Position numbers and translations under genes: made by a program
Assembly: GCA_023391635.1 (NCBI GenBank)
Contig: JAEWAQ010000061.1
Span: 1 to 64,000 of the forward strand
Origin: Bacillota bacterium
GTDB taxonomy: Bacteria > Bacillota > Bacilli > Paenibacillales > Paenibacillaceae
Direction: 5' to 3'
Length of the DNA stretch: 64,000 nt
In this document: positions 36,099 to 45,042 of the stretch, piece by piece
How positions within the stretch are numbered: position 1 is the first letter of the stretch
Layout of the letters: every line of letters starts with the position of its first letter
The notes under the pieces: model-generated
The model's input: only the letters and a program-made list of their open reading frames with translations
Told to the model about the DNA's origin: nothing
The model's database searches: none

Positions 36099-37304
36099 AT
36101 GTCCATGTCCAGACCGAATTTGCGTACGTCCCCCAAGAAGCATATATACACTCTGATCGCCGAGCACGGCACTCTCTCCAAGGCGGAGCTTCTTGCGCAT
36201 ACGAACATGACGAGCAGCACGCTGACGAGACTGCTGGAGGAGATGGCGGCGGAGCAGTTGATCCTGACTGCCAAGCTCGGTCCGTCCAGCGGCGGACGCA
36301 GGCCGATTCTGTATGAGACGAATCCGGCATTCGGTTATTTCTTCGGGCTGGAGATATCCCGGTTTCATTCCTCGCTCGGGTTTTTCGATATGCGGCTGAA
36401 TCCGATGTCCTTCACGCGTTGGCGCATGGACGAGGCAATGACGCCGCTCCGCTTCGTGGAACATGCGGCTGCGAACATGAAGGCCATTCTGCACGATCAC
36501 GGCATCGCGCCGGCTCAAGTCTTCGGCATCGGCATCGGTGCGGTCGGTCCGCTAGACCGGGAGCGGGGGAAAATTCTGAAGCCGATGTATTATCCGGCCG
36601 CCGGATGGGCCGACGTGCCGATCTGCCGCATGCTGGAAGAGGCTACCGGCATCCCGGCGAAGCTGGAGAACGGCGCCAACACGGCTCTGATGGGCGAACA
36701 CTGGTCGATGCGGCACGCGAACCCGCAGCATATGCTGTACGTGCATGCTGGCGTCGGTCTTCGTTCATCCATGATGTCGTATGGACAGATCATTCACGGA
36801 TCGATCGACATGGAGGGCGCGATCGGACAGATGGTCGTTCTGGCGGACGGACCGAAGCTGCATGAAGGCGGCAACGCCGGCGCGCTGGAAGCGTTCGTGA
36901 CCGTGCAAGCGCTGGAGCGGCAGGCGCAGTCGCAAGCCGGCAGGGCCCGCAGCCCGCTGGCGAATGCGTTCCCGGCCTTGCTGCCGGAGCAGATTCGCTA
37001 CGACACCTTGCTGCTGGCGCTCAGACAAGAACATCCTTATGTGATGGAACTGTTCCAGCGGTCCGCGGCGTATCTTGGCATCGGATTGGCCAATATGATC
37101 AATATGCTCCACCCGGAAACCGTCATTCTGGGCGGTGTGCTCGTCAATTCGCACGAGAGCTACTACCTGACCGCGATCGACGTCGCCCGCAAAAATACGT
37201 ATTACTACCCCGACTACCAACCGCACTTTACCAAAGGCGAGCTGCGCGAGGATGCTGTCGCCGCCGGCGCGGCTCTCATGGTGTGGAAGGGAATGGAGAT
37301 GTAG
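36099..37304 (+). CDS. ROK-family transcriptional regulator
   Basis: A 401-residue repressor-type ROK protein. An N-terminal winged helix (about 10-65, with LSKAELLAHTNMTSSTLTRLLEEM) precedes a sugar-kinase-like body with GIGIGAVGPLDRERG. The zinc-site motif CxCGxxGCxE of ROK proteins is replaced by EGGNAGALEA, so all three cysteines are lost; DNxNxA is NGANTA. It probably binds a sugar ligand without kinase activity. It is divergent from the CHR-FGE-sulfatase operon and probably represses it. Confidence 0.87.
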   Translation: MSMSRPNLRTSPKKHIYTLIAEHGTLSKAELLAHTNMTSSTLTRLLEEMAAEQLILTAKLGPSSGGRRPILYETNPAFGYFFGLEISRFHSSLGFFDMRLNPMSFTRWRMDEAMTPLRFVEHAAANMKAILHDHGIAPAQVFGIGIGAVGPLDRERGKILKPMYYPAAGWADVPICRMLEEATGIPAKLENGANTALMGEHWSMRHANPQHMLYVHAGVGLRSSMMSYGQIIHGSIDMEGAIGQMVVLADGPKLHEGGNAGALEAFVTVQALERQAQSQAGRARSPLANAFPALLPEQIRYDTLLLALRQEHPYVMELFQRSAAYLGIGLANMINMLHPETVILGGVLVNSHESYYLTAIDVARKNTYYYPDYQPHFTKGELREDAVAAGAALMVWKGMEM

Positions 37305-37411
37305 AGATTGTGTGCTATAATCCCTTCCCGGTTCCGCTTTCTCACACTGTCGGACTATGCTATATTTAGGCTATGCTGCAAGGCAAATTCAGCAAGTCGA
37401 AGAGGTATCTC

Positions 37412-38449
37412 ATGCACAAACCTGTGACCGTTCACGACATCGCCAGATTAGCTAACGTATCTTCGGCTACGGTATCCCGGGTGCTCAGCAATAGCGGTTA
37501 TCCGGTAAGCGAGAAGCTCAGGACGAGAATTCTTAAAGTTGCCGAGGAAGTGCATTATGTTCCGAACCTGCTCGGCAAGCAGTTAAAGAAGAATTCGACC
37601 ATGACGATCGGCATTATCATTCCATCGATTATTAACCCGTTCTACTCCTCTGTCGTGTTCGGAGTCGAAGAGGTGGCCAGGCAAGAAGGCTTTATGGTGT
37701 TTGCTTGCAATTCTTTGCAGGATCCGGATCTGGAAGAAGAGTATATCCAGACGATGATGGAGAAGCAGGTCAAAGGGCTCATTATTTCTTCGATCACAGC
37801 CAACAAGGAAAAGCTGAAGCGATTGATCGATATGAATGTGAATGTCATCGCCATCGATCAGAAAATCGACGAGGACGGCATTTCTCAAATCGAATTTGAC
37901 CACCATAAGGGAGGGTACATGGCAACCAAATATTTGCAAGCCAAAGGACATACGAGAATCGCCTACGCGACAACGAAACTCAATCGCCCCAGCCGGAGAG
38001 GAATATGCCGGGGCTACATGGATGCCATGAAGGAAGCCGGGCTCGAGCCGTTCATGGAAGAATATCGGTCTGATGAACAATTCAATCCGATTTTCGAGTT
38101 CGAAACAGGCAAAGAGCTTGCCCGTAGAATGCTGGCATCGCTGCAGCCGCCTACAGCGGTGTTCGCGTGCAACGACTTGCTGGCGTTCGGCGTCATACAC
38201 GAGTTGACGATTCGCGGTCATCAAGTTCCGCAAGATGTTTCCGTCATGGGTTTCGACGGCATTGACGTCGGTCAGATGATCCATCCTCCGTTGACAACGA
38301 TTAAACAGCCGGATTACGATATGGGAAAGATGGCTTGCAAAATGCTGCTGGATAAGATGAGAGGCGATGATAGCCCGATGTTCGATGTCACTTTGCAGCC
38401 CAAGCTGCTGGAGCGCCGTTCGGTTCGGGACATTCAGGGCGAGCGATAA
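37412..38449 (+). CDS. LacI-family transcriptional regulator
   Basis: A 345-residue regulator. Helix-turn-helix residues TVHDIARLANVSSATVSRVLS are near the start, a hinge helix follows (VPNLLGKQLKKN), then a periplasmic-binding-protein-like ligand domain beginning MTIGIIIPSIINPFYSSV. The frame opens at an ATG at 37373, but AGAGGT at 37401 and the family N-terminus favour ATG 37412. Two palindromes of LacI type follow immediately downstream, in front of the nag-type operon, which it most likely represses. Confidence 0.92.
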   Translation: MHKPVTVHDIARLANVSSATVSRVLSNSGYPVSEKLRTRILKVAEEVHYVPNLLGKQLKKNSTMTIGIIIPSIINPFYSSVVFGVEEVARQEGFMVFACNSLQDPDLEEEYIQTMMEKQVKGLIISSITANKEKLKRLIDMNVNVIAIDQKIDEDGISQIEFDHHKGGYMATKYLQAKGHTRIAYATTKLNRPSRRGICRGYMDAMKEAGLEPFMEEYRSDEQFNPIFEFETGKELARRMLASLQPPTAVFACNDLLAFGVIHELTIRGHQVPQDVSVMGFDGIDVGQMIHPPLTTIKQPDYDMGKMACKMLLDKMRGDDSPMFDVTLQPKLLERRSVRDIQGER

Positions 38450-38471
38450 AAGGATTTGTTTTCATTTACTA

Positions 38472-38485
38472 AGTAATCGATTACT
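38472..38485. promoter_or_regulatory. LacI-type operator, upstream site
   Basis: Perfect 14-bp palindrome AGTAATCGATTACT with the central CG typical of LacI/CcpA-family operators. It is centred 120 bases from a near-copy at 38592. Confidence 0.7.
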
Positions 38486-38544
38486 GAATATTTTCTATAC
38501 CATTCTCGGGGAAATGATTAATTCTGATTAACTTTTGCTGGAAT

Positions 38545-38573
38545 TTGACTTTTATTATTGCAATAAAGATGTT
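38545..38573 (+). promoter_or_regulatory. promoter of the oxidoreductase-nagB-nagA operon with a central palindrome
   Basis: TTGACT -35 at 38545-38550 (five of six consensus bases) and a weak -10 near 38568-38573. The spacer contains a perfect palindrome TTATTGCAATAA at 38555-38566, resembling ROK-type sites. Confidence 0.5.
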
Positions 38574-38591
38574 TTCATGGTAACTTCGAAT

Positions 38592-38605
38592 AGAAATCGA
38601 TTACT
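38592..38605. promoter_or_regulatory. LacI-type operator, downstream site
   Basis: AGAAATCGATTACT differs by one base from the upstream operator at 38472. It lies about 20 bases after the proposed -10, in position to block transcription. Confidence 0.68.
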
Positions 38606-38726
38606 GTAAAATGAAAAAGAGGTTCTCATGCAGGTGGGTATCCTATCTGAACTGTTGATGAAGCAATTCGTGCAGGGCATCGCCTCAACGGGGCTTAAAG
38701 GTTAACGAGTCAGGAGATGTGGGAAA

Positions 38727-39950
38727 GTGAAAACGTACGTCATCGCAGGGGCCGGATCAAGGGCGCTTAATATGTTCGCCAAGCCGATGGTTACAGAGTG
38801 GAAGGATCGCATACGGGTGTCCGGCGTTTACGATATCAATCCGCTGCGCGCGGCGCTGCTGAGCAAGGAATGCGGCGGCATCCCGGTCTACCCGGATTTT
38901 CACGAGATGCTGGCGCAAGCAAGGCCCGATGTCGTGCTGGTCGCGACTGCGGATCATACGCATCATACGTTTATCATCCAGGCGCTGCGGGCCGGGTGCG
39001 ATGTGATTTCCGAGAAGCCGATGACGATCGATGAAGACAAATGCCGGGAAATTCTGCAAGCCGAGAAGGAGAGCGGCAAACGGGTTACCGTTACGTTCAA
39101 TTTGCGGTTCTCTCCCTATTTTGCGCAAGTAAAGCAGTTGCTGCTCGACGGTGCAATTGGGGATATCTACCATATGCAGCTGGAGTGGTTTCTGGATCGC
39201 AGCCATGGCGCCGATTACTTCCGCAGGTGGCATTCCGAAATGAAGAACAGCGGCGGCTTGCTCGTTCACAAATCGACGCATCATTTCGATATCGTGAACT
39301 GGTGGATGGACAGCGCGCCCGCGGAAGTACATGCTTTCGGCACCCGTCGGATGTACGGCGACAACCGAACGCGCAAGGGCGAGCGATGTCTGACCTGCGA
39401 TTATCAAGAGAGTTGCGAGTTCTATCTGGATATCGAGAAGAATCCGTTCATGACGGAGTATTATTTGCAGGCCGAGCAGGAAGACGGCTATATTCGCGAC
39501 CGCTGCGTGTTCGATGAGCGGATCGACATCTATGACAACATGTCCGTGAACGTCAAATACGGGAATGGCGCTCTGCTCACGTACTCATTGATTGCTTACA
39601 GCCCGTACGAAGGATGGCGCGCCGCGATTAACGGCAGCCAGGGGCGGTTGGAACTGTCGAATATTTACCGCAATGCCGACATGGCGCCGGGAGAGAGCAA
39701 CTGGATCAAGCTGATCAAATCTGACGGAACGACCGAGGACATCGAAGTCGTTGTGTCCGCAGAAGGTCACGGAGGCGGGGACGTCAGGCTCCGCAAGGCG
39801 CTGTTCGAGGGAGGCGTCGCCGACCCGCTCGGCCAGCAAGCCGGCAGTCTGGCGGGAGCCGAATCGCTGCTGATCGGAGCGACCGCCAACCGCTCCATTG
39901 CGGAGGGCAGATCGTTGCCGTTTCCTTGCCCGCAAGATTGGACGAGGTAA
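38727..39950 (+). CDS. Gfo/Idh/MocA-family oxidoreductase
   Basis: A 407-residue NAD(P)-dependent sugar dehydrogenase type protein. The dinucleotide-binding start is YVIAGAGSRALNMF, and the EKPMT motif with catalytic Lys lies near residue 97. A Cys-rich segment (GERCLTCDYQESCEF, then RDRCVF) about residue 220-260 probably holds a metal, as in a subset of this family. GTG start with AGGAGATG upstream. First gene of an operon with NagB and NagA, so its substrate is probably an amino sugar or derivative. Confidence 0.87.
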   Translation: MKTYVIAGAGSRALNMFAKPMVTEWKDRIRVSGVYDINPLRAALLSKECGGIPVYPDFHEMLAQARPDVVLVATADHTHHTFIIQALRAGCDVISEKPMTIDEDKCREILQAEKESGKRVTVTFNLRFSPYFAQVKQLLLDGAIGDIYHMQLEWFLDRSHGADYFRRWHSEMKNSGGLLVHKSTHHFDIVNWWMDSAPAEVHAFGTRRMYGDNRTRKGERCLTCDYQESCEFYLDIEKNPFMTEYYLQAEQEDGYIRDRCVFDERIDIYDNMSVNVKYGNGALLTYSLIAYSPYEGWRAAINGSQGRLELSNIYRNADMAPGESNWIKLIKSDGTTEDIEVVVSAEGHGGGDVRLRKALFEGGVADPLGQQAGSLAGAESLLIGATANRSIAEGRSLPFPCPQDWTR

Positions 39951-40057
39951 ACAGCGTTCCGGATTGGAGAAACGAATGGTCAGCTTGGACGAGTTCCTGC
40001 AATAAGCCATCATTTTGATCGTTGATTAGCTTCCAACAAAGAAAGGAATTGATATCC

Positions 40058-40813
40058 TTGAATTTGCATATATCGAATACGGCCGATCAGTCGGGATTGA
40101 AGGCCGCGGTCGCGGCGGAACAAATTTTGCGTGAAACCTTGCAGAAGCAGGACACGGCGCGACTCCTGCTGTCGACAGGCGCGTCGCAGTTCGAATTTCT
40201 GACGCACTTCATCAAGCGGGACATCGACTGGAGCCGGGTTGAAATGTTTCATCTGGACGAATATATCGGCTTGCCGGAGGCGCACCCTGCGAGCTTCCGC
40301 AAATACCTCAAGGAACGATTCCTGCAACACGTCAACGTGAAGCACGCCTGGCTGGTAGACGGGGAAGGGCATATCCCGGACGTGCTGCAGACGCTCAAGC
40401 AAGAGATCACGCGTTCGCCGATTGACCTGGCGCTGATCGGGATCGGGATGAACGGCCATATCGCCTTCAACGATCCGCCTGCCGACTTCGGGATCGAGGA
40501 GCCGTATATGGCGGTCGATCTGAATGACACGTGCAAGGATCAGCAAGTCGGGGAAGGCTGGTTTGCCTCGCGTGATGACGTGCCGAAGCAAGCGATCACG
40601 ATGACGGTGAAGCAGATCATGAAGAGCCGCCATATTATTTCGGTCGTTCCGTACGAGGTCAAAGCCGAGGCGATCCGCAACACAATGCTGCAAGCCGTAG
40701 ATCCGCGCTTTCCTTCGACGATGTTGAAGACGCATCCTGACTGGCATTTATACCTGGATCAAGCGTCGGCTTCCCTGATTTATCAATGGTGCCGGCCTGC
40801 ATCCGGGGAATAA
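40058..40813 (+). CDS. nagB: glucosamine-6-phosphate deaminase-like protein
   Basis: A 251-residue NagB-family enzyme that would convert glucosamine-6-phosphate to fructose-6-phosphate and ammonia. FHLDEYIGL and GIGMNGHIAFNDPPADF are the family's active-site segments; Asn takes the place of E. coli Asp141 and Asp that of Glu148. The start is TTG at 40058 with AAAGGAA nine bases upstream; the open frame from 40022 would place that site inside the gene. A paralogue lies at 26163. Pairing with the NagA gene 26 bases downstream supports a real deaminase. Confidence 0.87.
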   Translation: MNLHISNTADQSGLKAAVAAEQILRETLQKQDTARLLLSTGASQFEFLTHFIKRDIDWSRVEMFHLDEYIGLPEAHPASFRKYLKERFLQHVNVKHAWLVDGEGHIPDVLQTLKQEITRSPIDLALIGIGMNGHIAFNDPPADFGIEEPYMAVDLNDTCKDQQVGEGWFASRDDVPKQAITMTVKQIMKSRHIISVVPYEVKAEAIRNTMLQAVDPRFPSTMLKTHPDWHLYLDQASASLIYQWCRPASGE

Positions 40814-40839
40814 CCGCAGGTGGCAGGAGGGCGTATGGG

Positions 40840-42003
40840 ATGAAAAGGTGCGGAAGAGACGCGATAACGGGACGGTTGGTGGAAGTGACGGTCTCGCAGG
40901 AGCGCATCGTTGAAGTCCGGCAGCTGGCGGATGACGCAGAGGCTGCCCGCAGGTTACCGTGGATCAGCGCCGGCTGGATCGATCTGCAGGTGAACGGGTT
41001 TGGCGGGTACGACCTGAACGGAGAACGGGTGACGCCGGAGGATATCGAAGGCGTCACCCGGGCTCTGCACGCGCGAGGCGTCGGTGCCTATCTTCCCACG
41101 ATCATCACGGGACCGATCGATCGGATGCGCCGCGCGTTCGCCTCGATAGCTGTTTATGTAGACGAGCGTCGCTTCGGCAGCGGATCGCTTGCCGGCATTC
41201 ATATGGAAGGGCCGTATTTGTCATCTGAAGACGGCAGCCGCGGCGCCCATCCGAGGGCAGACATTCGCGATCCGGACTGGGATGAATTCCAGCGGCTGCA
41301 GGAAGCGGCGAACGGCCTGATCCGGATGGTGACGATCGCGCCCGAACGCGAAGGCGCCATACCGTTCATCCGGCGGCTTGCGGATGCCGGCATTGTCGTC
41401 GCGATCGGCCATACGACGGCAAGCGACGAGCAGCTGGAGCAAGCCGTGCAGGCGGGGGCCCAAGTGTCGACGCATCTGGGCAACGGATCCCAGCCCGTGC
41501 TGCCGCGGCATCCGAATTACATCTGGCAGCAGCTGGCGGACGACCGGCTGTGGGCGACGTTCATCCCGGACGGGCATCACCTCGCGCCATCCGTGTTGAA
41601 GGCGATGCTGCGGGTCAAGCGGGAGCGATCGATCTTCGTCAGCGACAGCGTGCAACTCGGCGGCATGGCGCCGGGCGCGTACAGCAGCCCGATCGGCGGC
41701 CAGGTTGTCCTGATGGAGAACGGTCGCCTGCACACGGCGGCGAACCCGAGCATTCTGGCCGGTTCCGCTTCCTCGCTGGAAGAAGGCATCGCCAATGCCG
41801 TGCGATACACGGACATGACGCTGGCCGAGGCGGTGCAAGCGGTAACGAGCCGACCCGCTCAGCTGATGAGGTATGAAGACAGGGGCATGCTTCAAGCGGG
41901 CATGCGCGCCGATCTGACGCTGTTTCGGCATGAACCCGGCGGACGCGTCTGGGTCGCGGAGACGGTCGTGGCCGGAGAATCCGTTTATCGGCTGGAAGAG
42001 TAA
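40840..42003 (+). CDS. nagA: N-acetylglucosamine-6-phosphate deacetylase-like amidohydrolase
   Basis: A 387-residue amidohydrolase. It has the E. coli-type beginning GWIDLQVNGFGG (Gln50, Asn52), HMEGP (His121, Glu123), GHT (His191), a second metal His212 in THLGNGS and Asp269 in VSDSVQLGG. The usual HLFNAM is replaced by HLGNGS and followed by LPRHPNYIW, marking a divergent NagA subgroup. It removes acetyl from N-acetylglucosamine-6-phosphate or a similar sugar. AGGAGG at 40825 and ATG at 40840 set the start and avoid overlap with NagB. Confidence 0.88.
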   Translation: MKRCGRDAITGRLVEVTVSQERIVEVRQLADDAEAARRLPWISAGWIDLQVNGFGGYDLNGERVTPEDIEGVTRALHARGVGAYLPTIITGPIDRMRRAFASIAVYVDERRFGSGSLAGIHMEGPYLSSEDGSRGAHPRADIRDPDWDEFQRLQEAANGLIRMVTIAPEREGAIPFIRRLADAGIVVAIGHTTASDEQLEQAVQAGAQVSTHLGNGSQPVLPRHPNYIWQQLADDRLWATFIPDGHHLAPSVLKAMLRVKRERSIFVSDSVQLGGMAPGAYSSPIGGQVVLMENGRLHTAANPSILAGSASSLEEGIANAVRYTDMTLAEAVQAVTSRPAQLMRYEDRGMLQAGMRADLTLFRHEPGGRVWVAETVVAGESVYRLEE

Positions 42004-42009
42004 GGCTTG

Positions 42010-42047
42010 GGAGCAGGTACAAGGAGGTCCGCGCTTGTTCCTGCTCC
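42010..42047. terminator. bidirectional terminator
   Basis: GGAGCAGG at 42010 pairs with CCTGCTCC ending at 42047, continued by ACAAG/CTTGT, then TTCTTTG. It serves the converging nagA and GH163-like genes. Confidence 0.8.
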
Positions 42048-42068
42048 TTCTTTGTTCCGGAGCTAGGC

Positions 42069-43880
42069 TTACCTGCCCTGATCCGTCCTTGGCTGATAAG
42101 CATTCACATTGCGCGGGTCCAAAATATTGTCCCGCCCCGCCACGCGCCAACGTGCGTAGTTCTCGCTGATGAATACCTTGCCGTATTGTTGCTCCAGCTT
42201 ACCTAGCGCAAGAAAATATGGCTCCGCCCTCTTCGGGGTATCCGTATCTGCCTCGTATTGATCCACGCAATCGAAATACAGCCATTGCAGTCCAATGTAT
42301 TCGCGCACATAAGCCAACTGGATTTGCGCGAATGCGTCAGCAGCCCCCGCCTCGACTTCCTCCAGCATCGCTCCGATGCTGCGCAGCGTGCTCTGCATCT
42401 TCTCCCGATGCAGCCGATCGACTGCGCGGTTGCGGCCCGTAATATGCTCGCTGTAATAGGTATGCTTGTGAGGCATGCCGCTCCACAGGGTCGAATCTTG
42501 AAGCTGCTCGAATATCGCCATGAACACCCTCGTCATCCGCGTCTGGTTCCGTATGCCGAACAGATCGGCGCAGAGCTCGGCCGTCAGTGCTTCGATGCTT
42601 GCCGTCGGTTCATAATAGAAGCGCGAAAGGAAATAGTAGTTGAGACTCGATTGCCACCAACTGGTGATGGGAAGATACAGGGAGACGATACCCCGGTAAT
42701 CGTAAGCGGCGAACGTGTTCACCATCTCCCGGATATAAGCCGGATTGATCCACAGGTTGGAACGGAATCGATAATGGTCGCCCGTATGATAGTCGAAGTA
42801 GAAGGCGCCGCCGCTGTTTTTCGCCACCATTCCCCATTCGTACGCGACCTGGTCGTTGACGTTGCAGACCAGGGCGGACATGTTGCGGGGCAGCTCCTCT
42901 TGCGGCCTCGCGAAGCTTTGCGGCGTGTAAGCCAGATGCTCCACGATCAGGTCCGGGCGGACTTTTCCGATTTCGTCGGCGATATAGGCATTGGTCCGCA
43001 GCAAGGTCAGCGGATCGCTGCACGATGCGCATTCGCAATAACCGGCGCCGTCCAGGGGCCAGATGCCAAGGATCCGGAAGTCATGATTGTCCTGCACGAA
43101 CCGGACGAAGCTGTCGGCATACTCCCGAACCGCCTCCATGTTGGAATAGCAGATTTGCCGCGGCTCACGTTTGCCGTCGATCCATGAGAACCATTCAGGA
43201 TGGAGCTTGTACCACTTGTGTCTCGGAAAGAAGTAATCGGTGGAATGCTCGCTCATATCGATTGCAATGCCGCGTTTGCGCAGTTCTGGCAGTACCTCGT
43301 CTGCGATTTCGTCCCAGAGGATGGCATGCGCGCCGCCCACCGCATCATCCGTTCGATGAATGGAGGTGAGCAGCAGATTATAGTTGTTCTTGGCCATCCA
43401 ATCGACCGTGTCCAGAGTCCGCACCAGCGTTTCCTTCGTCGTGTCGTACAGGCACAATCCCCGATATTCGAGCCATGGATCCTTGCGGACGGTTTGTTCC
43501 GTTAGCGTGATGTCGTCGATTCGAGGTATAATCTCCAGTTCAGTGGACGGAAATGGGAACCGGCAGCCGAGCATTCGCAGAAATTCATAGACGCCGTACA
43601 AGATGCCGCGCTCCATCGCGGAGGCGATGATCACTGCATTCGGGGCGATCGTGACGGCATAACCGTCGTGGCGAAGCGTGGCATCCGCCTCGTTCGAGAA
43701 TACGACAGCGAGCTGCTGCGGGCGGCCTTCTCCTGCGAAGATGAGCGCCAGGTAGGCATCCATTTGTTGTCTGGCAAACGTGAGAATCGGGGAGTCCTGC
43801 GAGAATGCGTCGGCCTCGCATGTGTATTGAACGTGCACGGGCGCTTGCAATCGCATCATCTTCATCTTCTCCTTCATCAC
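42069..43880 (-). CDS. DUF4838 protein, GH163-like glycosidase
   Basis: A 603-residue protein. The first 120 residues form the small beta domain common to hexosaminidases and alpha-glucuronidases (GYAVTIAPNAVIIASAMERGILYGVYEFLR). A TIM-barrel region follows with ICYSNMEAVREYADSF, IWPLDGAGYCECASCS and VEHLAYTPQ, matching DUF4838, the domain from which CAZy family GH163 (endo-beta-N-acetylglucosaminidases acting on complex N-glycans) was defined. No signal peptide. It converges on the NagB/NagA operon, which fits release of N-acetylglucosamine. The start is among several close ATGs. Activity is inferred from family and neighbours. Confidence 0.75.
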   Translation of the reverse strand: MMKEKMKMMRLQAPVHVQYTCEADAFSQDSPILTFARQQMDAYLALIFAGEGRPQQLAVVFSNEADATLRHDGYAVTIAPNAVIIASAMERGILYGVYEFLRMLGCRFPFPSTELEIIPRIDDITLTEQTVRKDPWLEYRGLCLYDTTKETLVRTLDTVDWMAKNNYNLLLTSIHRTDDAVGGAHAILWDEIADEVLPELRKRGIAIDMSEHSTDYFFPRHKWYKLHPEWFSWIDGKREPRQICYSNMEAVREYADSFVRFVQDNHDFRILGIWPLDGAGYCECASCSDPLTLLRTNAYIADEIGKVRPDLIVEHLAYTPQSFARPQEELPRNMSALVCNVNDQVAYEWGMVAKNSGGAFYFDYHTGDHYRFRSNLWINPAYIREMVNTFAAYDYRGIVSLYLPITSWWQSSLNYYFLSRFYYEPTASIEALTAELCADLFGIRNQTRMTRVFMAIFEQLQDSTLWSGMPHKHTYYSEHITGRNRAVDRLHREKMQSTLRSIGAMLEEVEAGAADAFAQIQLAYVREYIGLQWLYFDCVDQYEADTDTPKRAEPYFLALGKLEQQYGKVFISENYARWRVAGRDNILDPRNVNAYQPRTDQGR

Positions 43881-43972
43881 TGGATAGTTGTATTCTTCTA
43901 TATCCTATCTCCCTTCGCAAACCGGACAAATAACAGAATTAGCGATTGGATGTCAGTTTTTACGCAAGATTA

Positions 43973-43986
43973 ATTTCGAACGAAAT
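43973..43986. promoter_or_regulatory. inverted repeat in a divergent promoter region
   Basis: ATTTCG at 43973-43978 and CGAAAT at 43981-43986 with a two-base spacer, between the GH163-like gene and the third importer operon. A possible regulator site; the protein is unknown. Confidence 0.4.
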
Positions 43987-44101
43987 AAAAATAGCAATCA
44001 ATTATTAAGATTTGCTATGTGCACGATTTCGAAAATGCGTCATCATAGTTGCAAGCGGATACAAAACACAAAACAATCGAACAATGACGGGGTGATGTTA
44101 G

Positions 44102-45031
44102 TTGTCGTATCCAGAAATCCGCCCTAATAGCGGGAGACACCGTATTTCCGACCAACTCCAGCTGCAGAGCATGGTTTGGCCCGGACTGATCTTCCTGCTG
44201 GTTTTCGCCTACATTCCCATGTACGGGGTTACCATCGCATTCAAGGAATTCAATCTCATGTCCACGATCCAGTCGGCTCCTTGGGTGGGGTTGAAAAATT
44301 TTAAAGAGTTCTTCGATGATCCGGCATTGGCAAATACGCTCCGCAATACGTTGTTCATCAACGGGTTGGCGTTGATCTTTGCCTTCACTGCCCCAATTGT
44401 GCTTGCCTTGCTGATGAACGAAATAAAGTTTAACCGCTTCAAGAGGACAGCGCAGACGATCTCCTATTTGCCGCACTTCCTGTCTTGGGTCATCTTTGGC
44501 GGCATCGTGCTCGAGATGCTGGCGCCTGGCAAATTGATCGGTTCGTTGATGTATGCACTGGGGATTTTCCCGGAAGATGTCAATCTCATGGCCAAGGGCA
44601 AGTACTTTTACACGATTTACACCATCATCAGCATTATCAAATCCGTAGGTTTCGCCTCCATTCTTTATATCGCTGCGATCACGGGCATCGATCAGGAGAT
44701 GTACGAAGCTGCGAAAGTAGACGGTTGCAATCGGCTTCAGAAAATGTGGTACGTCACGATACCTTCGATCGCCGGTGTAATTGTGATCATGTTCATTTTC
44801 CAAGTCAGCTCCATACTGAACACGGGCTACGAACAGCTTTTGCTGTTGCAGAATCCGCTGAATCTGGCGTACAGCGAAACGATTGAAACGTATGTGTACA
44901 AGACAGGTATTGCGCAATCCAGATTTTCTTACGCGACAGCTGTAGGGGTATTTATATCAGGCATCTCTGTGCTGCTGATGCTAACGGCTAATGGCGTATC
45001 CAAGAAGCTGCTGGACCGCGGATTGTTCTAG
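44102..45031 (+). CDS. ABC sugar permease, LplB-like (third importer)
   Basis: A 309-residue membrane subunit. The start is TTG at 44102 with GGGGTGA upstream. About six membrane segments and the EAA loop EAAKVDGCNRLQKMW are visible. It is first in an operon with a second permease 11 bases on and a binding protein. The neighbouring GH163-like and nag genes suggest import of an amino-sugar-containing oligosaccharide; this is inference. Confidence 0.92.
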   Translation: MSYPEIRPNSGRHRISDQLQLQSMVWPGLIFLLVFAYIPMYGVTIAFKEFNLMSTIQSAPWVGLKNFKEFFDDPALANTLRNTLFINGLALIFAFTAPIVLALLMNEIKFNRFKRTAQTISYLPHFLSWVIFGGIVLEMLAPGKLIGSLMYALGIFPEDVNLMAKGKYFYTIYTIISIIKSVGFASILYIAAITGIDQEMYEAAKVDGCNRLQKMWYVTIPSIAGVIVIMFIFQVSSILNTGYEQLLLLQNPLNLAYSETIETYVYKTGIAQSRFSYATAVGVFISGISVLLMLTANGVSKKLLDRGLF

Positions 45032-45042
45032 GAGGGCTAGGC

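Noticed and set aside
42258..43187. 309-residue plus-strand frame
   Set aside because: Antisense to the GH163-like gene, no domain features and Arg/His/Gln-rich composition typical of a shadow frame.
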